Below, one piece after another: positions 16,906-25,121 of a DNA stretch of 64,000 bases. Source of the stretch: Gluconacetobacter azotocaptans (GTDB lineage Bacteria; Pseudomonadota; Alphaproteobacteria; Acetobacterales; Acetobacteraceae); NCBI RefSeq assembly GCF_014174355.1, contig NZ_JABEQF010000002.1:62001-126000 (forward strand). Reading direction: 5' to 3'. How positions within the stretch are numbered: position 1 is the stretch's first letter; each line of letters starts with the position of its first letter. A program made the position numbers and the translations under genes. The notes below the pieces were generated by a model that was not told the DNA's origin, did no database searches, and saw only the letters and a program-made list of their open reading frames with translations.

Positions 16906-17591
16906 TGCTGCTGCATATCCCCGAACTGTTGAGCCGTGACGAACTGGCCCATTGCCGCACCGTGCTGGCCCAGGCCGACTGGGGCGACGGGCGCGTCACC
17001 GCCGGTCCGCAATCGGCGCAGGCCAAGCACAATCTTCAGTTGCCGCTCAATCATCCGGACCATCGCGCGTTGGCCGATCTGGTCCTGGGTGCGCTGGCGC
17101 GCAACGCGCTGTTCACCAGTGCGGCCGTGCCGCATCGCACCGTACCGCCGCTGTTCAACCGGTATGATGTCGGCATGGAATTTGGCGCCCATGTCGACAA
17201 TGCCATCCGCTACATCCCCGGCTCCGACGGGCTACGGATCAGGACCGACATATCCGCGACATTGTTCCTGACCGAGCCGGAGGAATATGACGGTGGCGAA
17301 CTGCTGGTCCATGACGCAAGCGGCACGCAGGCCGTCAAGCTGCCGGCCGGCGACATGATCGTCTACGACACGACAGTGCTGCACAGCGTGGCGCCGGTGA
17401 CGCGCGGCAGCCGCTGGGCGTCGTTCTTCTGGACCCAATCCCTGATCCGCGAAGGAAGCCTGCGCCGCATCCTGTTCGACCTCGACCGGACCATCATGGG
17501 CCTGCGGGCCCGGCTGCCGGATGACGATCCGGATATACTGGGCCTGGTCAATTGCTATCATAACCTCATGCGGCAATGGTGCACGCTGTGA
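16905..17591 (+). CDS. piuC: PKHD-type 2OG-Fe(II) hydroxylase PiuC/YbiX
   Basis: This 228-aa protein has the usual PiuC length. Fe ligands are His96 and Asp98 (FGAHVDNAIR) and His160 (TTVLHSVAPV), with the 2-oxoglutarate Arg at about 170 (TRGSRWASFFW). The C-terminal PiuC helical domain is present (DDPDILGLVNCYHNLMRQW). The family is Fe(II)- and oxygen-dependent and associated with catecholate iron uptake; its substrate is not settled. The ATG overlaps the Sel1 stop by one base; a GTG directly before it is in frame and could be used instead. Confidence 0.92.
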   Translation: MLLHIPELLSRDELAHCRTVLAQADWGDGRVTAGPQSAQAKHNLQLPLNHPDHRALADLVLGALARNALFTSAAVPHRTVPPLFNRYDVGMEFGAHVDNAIRYIPGSDGLRIRTDISATLFLTEPEEYDGGELLVHDASGTQAVKLPAGDMIVYDTTVLHSVAPVTRGSRWASFFWTQSLIREGSLRRILFDLDRTIMGLRARLPDDDPDILGLVNCYHNLMRQWCTL

Positions 17592-17700
17592 AGCCTCTGT
17601 TCGAAAAAACCATGAAACAGGGCGGGTATTGCCCGAACCCGTTCCTAACCCCGATTGGAATGACCTGCATGATGTGCATGATGATGCGCGGGGACGCGTG

Positions 17701-18816
17701 ATGCGGATCCTGCGCAAACTGCATCGCTGGATCGGGCTGGCCCTGGCGATTCCCTTCGCCCTTCAGGGCCTGACCGGGTTTCTGATGGTCGTGCTGCCGC
17801 AGGAGACATCGGGGCGGCCGCAGATTATCCAGTCCGGCCCCCCACTGCCGGCGAGCCAACTGGTCGAAGCCGCCCGTGCGGCGGCGCCCGCCGGGTCCAG
17901 CGCGCTGCGCTATGCGCCGTCGCAGGGCCCCCATGACCCGGCCAGCGTCGGGTTCGGCCGGGCGGGCGGGCGTCGGCCCGACCTCGATATCCTGGTCGAT
18001 CCGTCGTCCGGCCATGTGGTCGGCACGCAGAAGCGCAGCACCCTCTACGGCTTCGCCATGCGGCTGCATACGGCGTTGCTGCTGCTGCCGGTCGGACGGG
18101 GGCCGATGGGGTGGGTCGGCGTCTTCCTGGTCGGGATGGCGGTCAGCGGCGTCGTGCTCTGGTGGCCGCGCAGCCATCTGTGGCAATCGGGATTATGGCG
18201 GCGCGGCCTGATGATTTCGCGCAAGGCGCGCGGGCTGAGGCTGTGGCGGGAAACACATCTGGCGGTGGGAGCGTGGACGTTCCTGTTTCTCGCCTTCATG
18301 GCCGGCAGCGGGGTGATGATCTGCTATCCGGACATGTTCCCTGGTGGCGGAGCGGGGCAGCGGCGCCCGCCGGGCGCGATGGCGGACGGGCAGCGCGACC
18401 ACCGCCATGCGTCCGCCACGGATGCGGGACCGATGGAGGAGGACGGGCTGGACATGGCGCTGGCGACGATCCGCCAGGGCCGGCCGCAGGATACGATCAG
18501 CGACGTTCAGTTGGGAATGCCGCGAGGTCCCTTCACTGTGCGCGTCGTGCAGCCGGGATATGGCGCGAACCGGCCGACTACCCTTCGCGTCGACCGCCAC
18601 ACGGGTGCCATGACGGTGACGGCTGACCCGGGCACGCAAAGCGTGGGGCAGCGCCTGTATGTCTGGATTCGGATCCTGCATCAGAACCGGCTGGCCGCGA
18701 CGTGGGCCGGCGACCTGTGGAGCGTGCTTATCGGGCTGAACGGCCTGGCGCTGTGCCTGTTTTCGGTGACGGGTGTTGCGATGTGGCTGTTGCGGCGGGC
18801 ACGGACCAGAGCGTGA
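17701..18816 (+). CDS. PepSY-TM iron reductase-like membrane protein
   Basis: This 371-aa protein has four main TM segments: residues about 12-34 (WIGLALAIPFALQGLTGFLM), 135-160, 190-215 and 335-365. Between the first two and the last two lie periplasmic PepSY segments. Histidines near the membrane faces (LRKLHRWIG, AMRLHTALLLL, RETHLAVGAW, ILHQNRLAATW) are typical of haem-binding PepSY ferric reductases such as PiuB and FoxB. It follows piuC after 109 bp and is likely part of the same iron-regulated block. A His/Asp/Gly-rich insert lies around residues 215-250. Confidence 0.85.
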   Translation: MRILRKLHRWIGLALAIPFALQGLTGFLMVVLPQETSGRPQIIQSGPPLPASQLVEAARAAAPAGSSALRYAPSQGPHDPASVGFGRAGGRRPDLDILVDPSSGHVVGTQKRSTLYGFAMRLHTALLLLPVGRGPMGWVGVFLVGMAVSGVVLWWPRSHLWQSGLWRRGLMISRKARGLRLWRETHLAVGAWTFLFLAFMAGSGVMICYPDMFPGGGAGQRRPPGAMADGQRDHRHASATDAGPMEEDGLDMALATIRQGRPQDTISDVQLGMPRGPFTVRVVQPGYGANRPTTLRVDRHTGAMTVTADPGTQSVGQRLYVWIRILHQNRLAATWAGDLWSVLIGLNGLALCLFSVTGVAMWLLRRARTRA

Positions 18817-18843
18817 CGCCGCGGCCCGGCCGTGCGCGGCGGG

Positions 18844-19011
18844 TCAGTTGCCGGTCGCGCGGTCCACGGCGCGTCCGGCCTTTTCGACAGGTCCCTTGGG
18901 GGGATCGACCGTGTCGCGGACCTTCTCGCCGAAGGTGCGGTGGTGTGTGCAGGCGGTCAACGGCGCGGCGGCGACCAGCAGCGCCAGGAAGGCGGCAAAA
19001 GCACGTGTCAT
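18844..19011 (-). CDS. Small lipoprotein, 55 aa
   Basis: The product MTRAFAAFLALLVAAAPLTA is followed by Cys and a hydrophilic tail (THHRTFGEKVRDTVDPPKGP). The lipobox LTAC predicts lipidation at Cys21. The ribosome binding site AAGGA precedes ATG by about 7 bases. It resembles entericidin-size lipoproteins only in layout; no family is recognised. It is the last of three small exported proteins encoded in series on this strand. Confidence 0.6.
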   Translation of the reverse strand: MTRAFAAFLALLVAAAPLTACTHHRTFGEKVRDTVDPPKGPVEKAGRAVDRATGN

Positions 19012-19083
19012 GAATCATCCTTGAGGTTTTGGACGAAACGTGAGAACGCGGTGCCGGTTTCGTTGTTCTGTAACGGCGCCTTC

Positions 19084-19416
19084 TCAGCCGACGCCGCCTT
19101 GCGGCGGGGGCGGTACCGTTCGATGGGGCTGTCTGGCCGGCTTTTCCTTGGACGTCGGGGTGTTTTCAGGTGGAGGCCGGTGCTCGGGCGGTGGGCCGAG
19201 CATGTTCTGATGGCTGCAGCGCGACGGCGACATTTCGCTGGCGCAGTGCATCTGCGGCATGTCGCCCATCCGTTCGGCCGGTGTCCTGGTATGCGGATTT
19301 GCCGGGGGCGGCAGAGGGGGCGGGGTGGGCTGGGCCAGGGATATGGCGGGGTTGGCCAGTACGGCCAGTAATGCCAGCACGGCCTGTCTGGTCGCGTGTC
19401 GGGCGGAGCGTCCCAT
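19084..19416 (-). CDS. Secreted Pro-rich protein, 110 aa
   Basis: A signal peptide is clear (MGRSARHATRQAVLALLAVL, cleavage after SLAQ). The mature part is Pro-rich with two Cys that may form a disulfide (MHCASEMSPSRCSHQ) and ends PPPPQGGVG. GGAGG precedes the ATG by 6 bases. The family is not recognised. It is probably periplasmic or secreted and disordered. Confidence 0.6.
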   Translation of the reverse strand: MGRSARHATRQAVLALLAVLANPAISLAQPTPPPLPPPANPHTRTPAERMGDMPQMHCASEMSPSRCSHQNMLGPPPEHRPPPENTPTSKEKPARQPHRTVPPPPQGGVG

Positions 19417-19482
19417 CGCATTCCTCCATCGAGGCGCCTGTGTGGGCAGCGAACGACTGGGCGCGTTGGGAGTTGCACTTTC

Positions 19483-19525
19483 CCCGGGGCGGGTGGGGAC
19501 GCCTGTTGCCCCGCCCCGCCCCGGG
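19483..19525. terminator. Strong GC hairpin between two small secreted-protein genes
   Basis: CCCGGGGCGGG pairs with CCCGCCCCGGG (11 bp, 21-nt loop). There is no T run. It lies just after the stop codon of the 63-aa gene on the minus strand and may stop transcription or protect the RNA end. Confidence 0.4.
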
Positions 19526-19548
19526 ACCCTTGCGGGACTACGCCGCGA

Positions 19549-19740
19549 TCAGCCCGGCGTCGCCGGAACGGCGGGACATTTGGTGAATTTTCCCTTGGCG
19601 TCGCGGCATTTTTCCGGTTTCGGCTTGGGGCAGGTGACGAACTTGCCTTTGGCGTCCCGGCAGGGGGCGGCCGAGGCGGTGGCCGCTGCCCCCATCAGGG
19701 CGACGACGGACAGCGCGGACAGGAACAGACGGATACGCAT
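19549..19740 (-). CDS. Secreted 63-aa protein with duplicated CRDAKGKF motif
   Basis: After the signal peptide (MRIRLFLSALSVVALMGAAA, cleavage after ASA) the mature part is only about 40 aa. It consists of two copies of the unit C-RDAKGKF-x2-CP separated by a Lys/Pro linker, so the four Cys can form two identical loops. The ribosome binding site GAAGGAG is good. I know the motif as recurrent in small exported proteins of acetic acid bacteria, but no function is assigned. Confidence 0.7.
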   Translation of the reverse strand: MRIRLFLSALSVVALMGAAATASAAPCRDAKGKFVTCPKPKPEKCRDAKGKFTKCPAVPATPG

Positions 19741-19955
19741 GGCGGGAAGCTCCTTCGCGGATGCAGACGTGTCAGCATGCGCGCCGGCGCCCGTGTCCGG
19801 CAAGGGGCGGGCGCATTCTTCCGGGGAGGAAGCCGTGGAAAGGGGACCGATCGTGCGGTTGTGACCAATTGTGTCCCTGCGGCGTCTTGCCGCCCTGCCC
19901 GGGGCGCCCATCTGCAGGGGGTCGAGAAACCGCCTCGGGAATAAAGGGGGCATCC

Positions 19956-20090
19956 ATGACCGATATTCTTGCACGCCGGCTGTCCACAACGCGTGGCCAT
20001 TCGATCGGATACTGGTCCGTGATGATCGTGGGCATCGCGGGGATCATCGCGCTTTATGCCTGTGCGCTGATCTTCGGCGCGGCTTGGTAG
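19956..20090 (+). CDS. Single-TM 44-aa protein
   Basis: The protein starts MTDILARRLSTTRGHSIGYW and continues with one hydrophobic helix (SVMIVGIAGIIALYACALIF). AAAGGGGG lies 6 bases before the ATG. The family is unknown. The short amphipathic N-terminus plus one TM helix is the layout of small inner-membrane regulators. It is divergent from the 63-aa secreted protein. Confidence 0.5.
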   Translation: MTDILARRLSTTRGHSIGYWSVMIVGIAGIIALYACALIFGAAW

Positions 20091-20105
20091 CGCGTTATCC
20101 ATGAC

Positions 20106-20160
20106 CGGAGTCCAGGGCCTCGGGCCCTGATGGGTTCGGCCAAGCCCGACCTTAGGCTGG
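20106..20160 (+). repeat. Dispersed intergenic palindrome, family B, copy 1
   Basis: TCCAGGGCCTCGGGCCCTGA is followed by TGGGTTCGGCCAAGCCCGAC. The same pair of adjoining hairpins recurs at 24986-25112 and 31953-32006. Confidence 0.7.
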
Positions 20161-20211
20161 GGCTCGCCGCCACGGGTAATCTTGCCCGACAGAACGAATT
20201 TTAAAGCAGCC

Positions 20212-21789
20212 TTACATGTGCCGGGCGGCCCCGGGGGATGGGTCACCGCGGGCCTGGCGTGTCTCGTCGCCCAGCCAGCCGCCGGAGAAGCCGGCGCGCG
20301 CCAGGCCGGCGCGGATGTAGGGGTTCTTCTTCATCGTGGCCCAGACCAAGCCAGTGCGCCAGTTCTCGATCATCAGCAGGATCGGCCCCTGGTCGATGCC
20401 GAACTGTTCGGTATCGGCCCAGTAGGACGCGCCGGACGGAAAGCTGGGGTTGAAGGCGTCGACGAAGCCGTAGCGGTCGTAGATGCGCGAGCCGTAGCGG
20501 TCTTTCATTTCTTCCAGCGCCGGAAAGACGATTTCCGGAGCGAAGGCGATGGAGCCACCCGCCGCCGTCGGCGCGATGGTGCCGTCGTCCGAGACATAGT
20601 CGCGGCCGGCGCCGCGTGCGCTGTAGGCCTGGAAGCTGCGCGCGCGGCCATCGACCGTCAGCGTGACGATGCCGGGGCCGTTGCAGGCCGTCAGCCCCCA
20701 GACATTCGTGCCGTAATCGCGCCAGCCGCCGGGATTGGCCTGGGCGTAGGTGCGCTGGGCATAGGTGGCGCGGCGACTGTTCTCGAAATAATCGACGTCG
20801 TGCGCGCGGCTCCACGCATCGCGGATACCCCGGAAATCAACCCAGGAATGGCTGTACTGATGTCCGAACAAGGGTGCGAAATTCAGCAGCGTCTGACCCT
20901 GGAACGTGCCCCATTGCCGCGCATAGGTCGCGGTCCAGGCCTGCCAGGTGTCGGCCGGTACCGGATGGGTGGGCGAGGCCAGCGCCAGCAGGTAGATCAG
21001 CATCCCCTCGCTGTAGCCGTCCCAGTCATTGCGCAGGAACCCGCCGGCCGGGGTCCAGCCCATGTCCAGCAATGGCGCGTGGGCCCGCATCCAGGACCAG
21101 TCCACCCGACGGTACAGGGCGTCCGCCAGCCGCCGGATTGTGCGTTCGCGGGGGGTGTCGCGATCGTAATAGGATTGTGCGAACAGCACGCCGCCCAGCA
21201 GCAGGGTGGTGTCCACGCTGGACAGTTCCGACCAGCGGGCGAAGCGCGTGCCGCGTCGGGGGTCGAGAAAATGGTAGTAGAAGCCGTGATAGCCGGCGGC
21301 CCCGTCCTCGGCCGCGTTCTGCGGCGCGCGATACAGGAAGCGCAGGGTGGCCAGCGTGCGTGCCGCAGCCTGGTCCCGCGTGACGTAGCCGCGTTGCGCC
21401 CCGATGCCATAGGCGGTCAGGCCGAAGCCCACGGCGGCGATGCTGGCGAAATGGTCGGGCGAGGGATAATGGTCGGGGATCAGCCCGTTTCTGGGGTTCG
21501 CCGCATCCCAGAACCAGGTGAAGGTCCGTCGTTCCAGATCCTCGACGAAACGGAAATCCTCGGGACGCGGGGCGGGGGACGGCGCGATATCGGATGTCGC
21601 CCCGAGGGACGGCATGACGGGGGCCACGGCCGGGGGGCTGGTGGCGTGCGCCGCTTCGGCGTCCGGCGGCGCGGCCGGCGCCGCGACAATGGCCAGCAGC
21701 AGGGCGGCACCTGTCCGGCGGCGTGCGGCCCCGTTCCGCCCAACCTGCGCGGGGCGCGCGCGGAGTTCGTTGCTGGGGTCGATCGTCAT
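20212..21789 (-). CDS. Exported glucoamylase-like glucanase (GH144/PF10091 type)
   Basis: This 525-aa protein has a long basic N-terminus leading into a hydrophobic export segment (GAALLLAIVAAPAAPPDAEA). The (alpha/alpha)6 domain shows family hallmarks: RRTFTWFWDAANPRNGLIPD, WSELSSVDTTLLLGGVLFAQ, LFGHQYSHSWVDFRGIRD, GLTACNGPG and GPILLMIENWRTGLVW. Members act on beta-1,2-glucans in the periplasm, either endo-acting or releasing sophorose; the exact linkage cannot be read here. It stands alone, with no glucan synthase visible nearby. The downstream region contains a family B repeat. Confidence 0.87.
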   Translation of the reverse strand: MTIDPSNELRARPAQVGRNGAARRRTGAALLLAIVAAPAAPPDAEAAHATSPPAVAPVMPSLGATSDIAPSPAPRPEDFRFVEDLERRTFTWFWDAANPRNGLIPDHYPSPDHFASIAAVGFGLTAYGIGAQRGYVTRDQAAARTLATLRFLYRAPQNAAEDGAAGYHGFYYHFLDPRRGTRFARWSELSSVDTTLLLGGVLFAQSYYDRDTPRERTIRRLADALYRRVDWSWMRAHAPLLDMGWTPAGGFLRNDWDGYSEGMLIYLLALASPTHPVPADTWQAWTATYARQWGTFQGQTLLNFAPLFGHQYSHSWVDFRGIRDAWSRAHDVDYFENSRRATYAQRTYAQANPGGWRDYGTNVWGLTACNGPGIVTLTVDGRARSFQAYSARGAGRDYVSDDGTIAPTAAGGSIAFAPEIVFPALEEMKDRYGSRIYDRYGFVDAFNPSFPSGASYWADTEQFGIDQGPILLMIENWRTGLVWATMKKNPYIRAGLARAGFSGGWLGDETRQARGDPSPGAARHM

Positions 21790-21977
21790 GGGGTTCCGTC
21801 ACATTCGCGTCATCTGGCACGGTCACTTAACCATTGCGATTCGGGATTTGCAAACCCCCGCGGGCGGCACATGACGAAGCCCCATGCCATCCGCGTCGCG
21901 GCGGGCTTTTCATTTGCGCGCAACCTGCCCACTCTGCGATCGTTGATCGACCATCGCATCATGGAGCCGCGGTCCGG

Positions 21978-22679
21978 ATGAAACATCGTTTGAAGGCCGC
22001 CCTGACGGTTCTGGCGCTGGGGGGCATGGCGTCCCCGGCACTGGCGGCCCCCGGCGTTATTGTAGGCGGGACAGACGTTTTCGCCGGTCCGTCGCCGAAC
22101 TATCCCGTGGTCGGGTCGCTGCCGCCGGGTACGCCGATTGATATTTTCGGGTGCGAGCCGGGATGGGGCTGGTGCGACATCGCCGACGGTCCCTATCGGG
22201 GATGGGCGCCGCAGGACCGGATTCAGGTCCTGTACAATGGCGGGGCGGGGCCGCTGGCAACCTATGGTCCCATGGTGGGCCTGCCCTTGGCCGGCTTCGT
22301 GTTCAGCAATTACTGGGGCGCGCATTATCGTGGCCGTCCGTGGTTTTCCGACCGTGATCGCTGGGGCGGTAGTGGTCGGGGCGGACCCGGACGGGACGGA
22401 GGGAACAGGCCGGGCCGGCCGCCGCCCTTCTATGGTCCCGATCACGGCGGTGGTGATCGCGAGGGCAGCCGTCCCGGGGGCGGGTTCAATGCCGGCGGCG
22501 GCCAGGGTGGAAGGGATCGCGGCTGGCATGGTGGCGGCCCCGGCGGAGGCGGTCATGGACCCGGCGGTGGTGGCCCCGGTGGCCCCGGCGGCGGCGAGCA
22601 TGGGGGCGGGGGCCCCGGTGGTGGCGGCCATGGCGGTGGCGGGCATGGCGGAGGCGATCACGGCGGCCATTCGGGGTAG
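21978..22679 (+). CDS. Secreted SH3-domain protein with Gly/His-rich tail
   Basis: The protein has 233 aa with a signal peptide (LTVLALGGMASPALAAPG). A bacterial SH3-like domain follows at about residues 25-85 (VFAGPSPNYPVVGSLPPGTP; GWCDIADGPYRGWAPQDRIQ). From about residue 130 the sequence is a low-complexity tail of Gly-Gly-His and Gly-Gly-Pro. The SH3 part suggests binding to the cell envelope, and the His-rich tail may bind metal; both are inference. No operon partner is evident. Confidence 0.8.
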   Translation: MKHRLKAALTVLALGGMASPALAAPGVIVGGTDVFAGPSPNYPVVGSLPPGTPIDIFGCEPGWGWCDIADGPYRGWAPQDRIQVLYNGGAGPLATYGPMVGLPLAGFVFSNYWGAHYRGRPWFSDRDRWGGSGRGGPGRDGGNRPGRPPPFYGPDHGGGDREGSRPGGGFNAGGGQGGRDRGWHGGGPGGGGHGPGGGGPGGPGGGEHGGGGPGGGGHGGGGHGGGDHGGHSG

Positions 22680-22759
22680 GGCGCATCGCCGTCCGGACGG
22701 GAACCTTGAGGCTGTCTGCCAGTTTTTTTGTGAGACCCGATGAGGGGAGGACTCGATCA

Positions 22760-22984
22760 ATGAGTCACGCAGCTGGTATCATCGGTCATATCCTCGTCAG
22801 CGAGTGGATGGCCACAAGGGGCGAACGGACGCGCGTTCCCCCCGGCGCGCAGCGCCGGTTGCGCGGGGCATGGCCGATGCGCCGGACCGGCCTGCGGGCG
22901 CCGGCGTGGCCGGGCTATGTCGCGTCGGTCCGGCATGTATCCGCGGGCCTGTCGCGGCGGGTGGCCTTCCGCCGGCAGCGATAG
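22760..22984 (+). CDS. Possible small Arg-rich protein, 74 aa
   Basis: The frame starts MSHAAGIIGHILVSEWMATR and becomes Arg-rich. GGGAGGA lies about 9 bases upstream of the ATG. The composition is close to that of random GC-rich DNA and no family is recognised, so this may not be a gene. It fills most of the 395-bp gap between two confident genes. Confidence 0.25.
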   Translation: MSHAAGIIGHILVSEWMATRGERTRVPPGAQRRLRGAWPMRRTGLRAPAWPGYVASVRHVSAGLSRRVAFRRQR

Positions 22985-23074
22985 ACCCTTCGTCGGGGCT
23001 GGCGGCCTGGCCCATGCCGTCGCCCCGTTCGACCGTCGCGAGGTCGAGGACGCGGTCAATCGGCTTCGTGTGAA

Positions 23075-23362
23075 TCAGAAATGCGTTGTGGCGGGCAAGC
23101 CTGTCGTCGCGAACACGGCGTGTGCCAGCATCATGATCAGGATTGCGCTGATCAGTACGGCGAAGATGCCGCCGAACATGCGGAAGGCACCCACGATCAG
23201 GCCGGCCAGCAGGATGACCAGCAGCGCGGTCTGCAATTCGCCGACGATGCCGACGCTGGCCAGGATATTCCGGGCGAACTGCTCGATCACCGTGATGGCC
23301 GCCACGATCAGGCCGAACAGGCCCAGCAGGAAACCGGTGACGATGGCGATGGCGTGGTCCAT
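23075..23362 (-). CDS. Small membrane protein, 95 aa
   Basis: Three hydrophobic segments are evident: residues 5-25 (IAIVTGFLLGLFGLIVAAIT), 45-65 (ALLVILLAGLIVGAFRMFGG) and 68-88 (FAVLISAILIMMLAHAVFAT). The start at 23362 gives the compact form; longer in-frame extensions are unlike protein. The family is not recognised. Ile/Val/Leu composition in GC-rich DNA supports real coding. Confidence 0.65.
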   Translation of the reverse strand: MDHAIAIVTGFLLGLFGLIVAAITVIEQFARNILASVGIVGELQTALLVILLAGLIVGAFRMFGGIFAVLISAILIMMLAHAVFATTGLPATTHF

Positions 23363-23512
23363 GCCAGGAATCCTTCGCGATGGGCAGGATACATATCGTA
23401 GCAGGACTGCCCCGCTGCGCGCCACCCGGTTGCGGCTCAGTCGCGGTGACCCTTGGGGCCCGCGGGCCTGTTCACCGGCGGACCATATCGATATCGGAAT
23501 CAGTTGAACTGG

Positions 23513-23536
23513 TCGGATATCGGCTACAATATCCGA
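23513..23536. promoter_or_regulatory. Perfect inverted repeat upstream of the aminotransferase
   Basis: TCGGATAT-cggctaca-ATATCCGA has 8-bp arms and an 8-bp spacer and ends 45 bp before the aminotransferase start. It has operator layout. The regulator is unknown; the nearby GntR protein is one candidate. Confidence 0.5.
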
Positions 23537-23581
23537 TATGCCATCACGCCGATGCGCCGCCACAGGGAATACGCCCAGATC

Positions 23582-24945
23582 ATGACCGACAAGACCGAGG
23601 ACACCGCGACCGAGATGCGGGACGCGCGCTACGTCATGCATCAGCTGACCGATGCGCGCGCGAACCTGCAAAGCGGGTCGCTGATCATCGACCGGGGCGA
23701 GGGCATTCATGTCTACGACCTGGCCGGCAACCGCTATATCGAGGCGATGGCCGGCCTGTGGAGCGTCGGTCTGGGCTTCAGCGAGCCTCGTCTGATCGAG
23801 GCGGCGATGCGGCAGATGACGCGTCTGCCCTATTACCACACAAGGGGCACGGCCCCATGGTCGATCTGGCGGAAATGCTGGTCACGATGGCGCCTGTGCC
23901 GATGAGCAAGGCCTTCTTCACCAATTCGGGGTCCGAGGCGAACGATACCGTCATCAAGATGCTCTGGTACCGCGCCAACGCGCTGGGCCAGCCCCAACGC
24001 AAGAAGATCATCAGCCGCCACCGCGCCTATCACGGCATCACCGTCGCGTCGGGCAGCCTGACCGGGATCACGGCCAACCACACGTCGTTCGACCTGCCGC
24101 TGCCCGGCTTCCTGCATCTGACCACCCCCCATTACCGCCGCGAGGCGCGGCCCGGCGAAAGCGAGGAGGATTTCGCCACCCGCCTGGCGCAGGAACTGGA
24201 GGACATGATCCAGCGCGAAGGGTCGGAAACGATCGCGGCCTTCTATGGCGAGCCCGTGATGGGCGCCGGCGGGGTGATCGTGCCGCCCGCGACCTATTGG
24301 GAGAAGATCCAGGCGGTGCTGGCCCGCCATGACATTCTGCTGGTGGCGGATGAGGTGATCACCGGCTTCGGGCGCACCGGGCGCATGTTCGGGTGCGAGA
24401 CGTACGGGATCAAGCCCGACATCATGGTGCTGTCCAAGCAGATCTCATCCTCCTACCTGCCGATTTCCGCCATTCTGCTGAACGAGAAGGTGTTCGAGCC
24501 GATCGCCGACCAGACCCATGCGATCGGCACGTTCGGCCATGGCTTCACCGGCGGCGGGCACCCGGTGGCCGCCGCCGTGGCGATCGAGACCATCCGCATC
24601 ATCCGCGAACGCGACCTGGTGGCCCATGTCGCCGAGACCGGCGCGTGGATGCAGGACCGCCTGGCCAGCCTGGCCGATCATCCGCTGGTGGATGAAATCC
24701 GGGGCGTCGGGCTGGTGGCGGCGGTCGAACTGAGTGCGGCCAAGCTGTCGCCCGCCGTCCCCCTGGCGGCCGGGGCGCTGGGGAAGCGGGCGGCGCTGCA
24801 TCTGCAGAATGGCGGGGTGATTTCCCGCGCCATGGGCGATGCGCTGGCCCTCTGCCCGCCGATGATCATCGACCGCGACGGGATCGACGCCATCGTCGCC
24901 GCCCTGCGCCACGCCCTGGATCGCTGCCTGGAGGAACTGGCCTGA
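23582..24945 (+). pseudogene. Class III (omega) aminotransferase, broken by a frameshift
   Basis: The first frame encodes about 87 residues of an intact N-terminus (HVYDLAGNRYIEAMAGLWSV) up to RLPYYHT near 23845, then drifts into unrelated sequence and stops at 23905. The next frame carries the rest from HKGHGPMVDLAEML. It has the PLP-enzyme hallmarks FTNSGSEANDTVIKMLWYRA, LLVADEVITGFGRTG and the Schiff-base region DIMVLSKQISSSYLPISAIL. Family proteins read YYHTF-x-HKGHGP here, so about 10 bp between two CAC repeats seem to be lost; this is inferred. The intact enzyme would transfer amino groups from amines or beta-amino acids to pyruvate. It sits beside D-amino-acid and dimethylamine genes. 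A sequencing error cannot be excluded. Confidence 0.85.
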
Positions 24946-24985
24946 CGGCCGGCCTGCGGCACGCACCACGGCTGCAAGAATGCAA

Positions 24986-25112
24986 GAAGGAAGGTCGGGC
25001 TCCGCCCCAGCCCGGCAAGGGCCTCGGCCCTTGCCTCCCGTTCGTTTGTCCCAGTGATCGGGGTCCAGGGCCTCAGGCCCTGGTGGGTTCGGGCGAAGCC
25101 CGCCTGTGCTGC
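24986..25112 (+). repeat. Dispersed intergenic palindromes, family B, copies 2-3
   Basis: Two adjoining modules are present. AAGGTCGGGCTCCGCCCCAG with CAAGGGCCTCGGCCCTTG comes first, then GGTCCAGGGCCTCAGGCCCT with GGTTCGGGCGAAGCCCGCC. They separate the convergent aminotransferase and EamA genes and can form strong bidirectional hairpins. Confidence 0.75.
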
Positions 25113-25121
25113 CCGTTGGTA

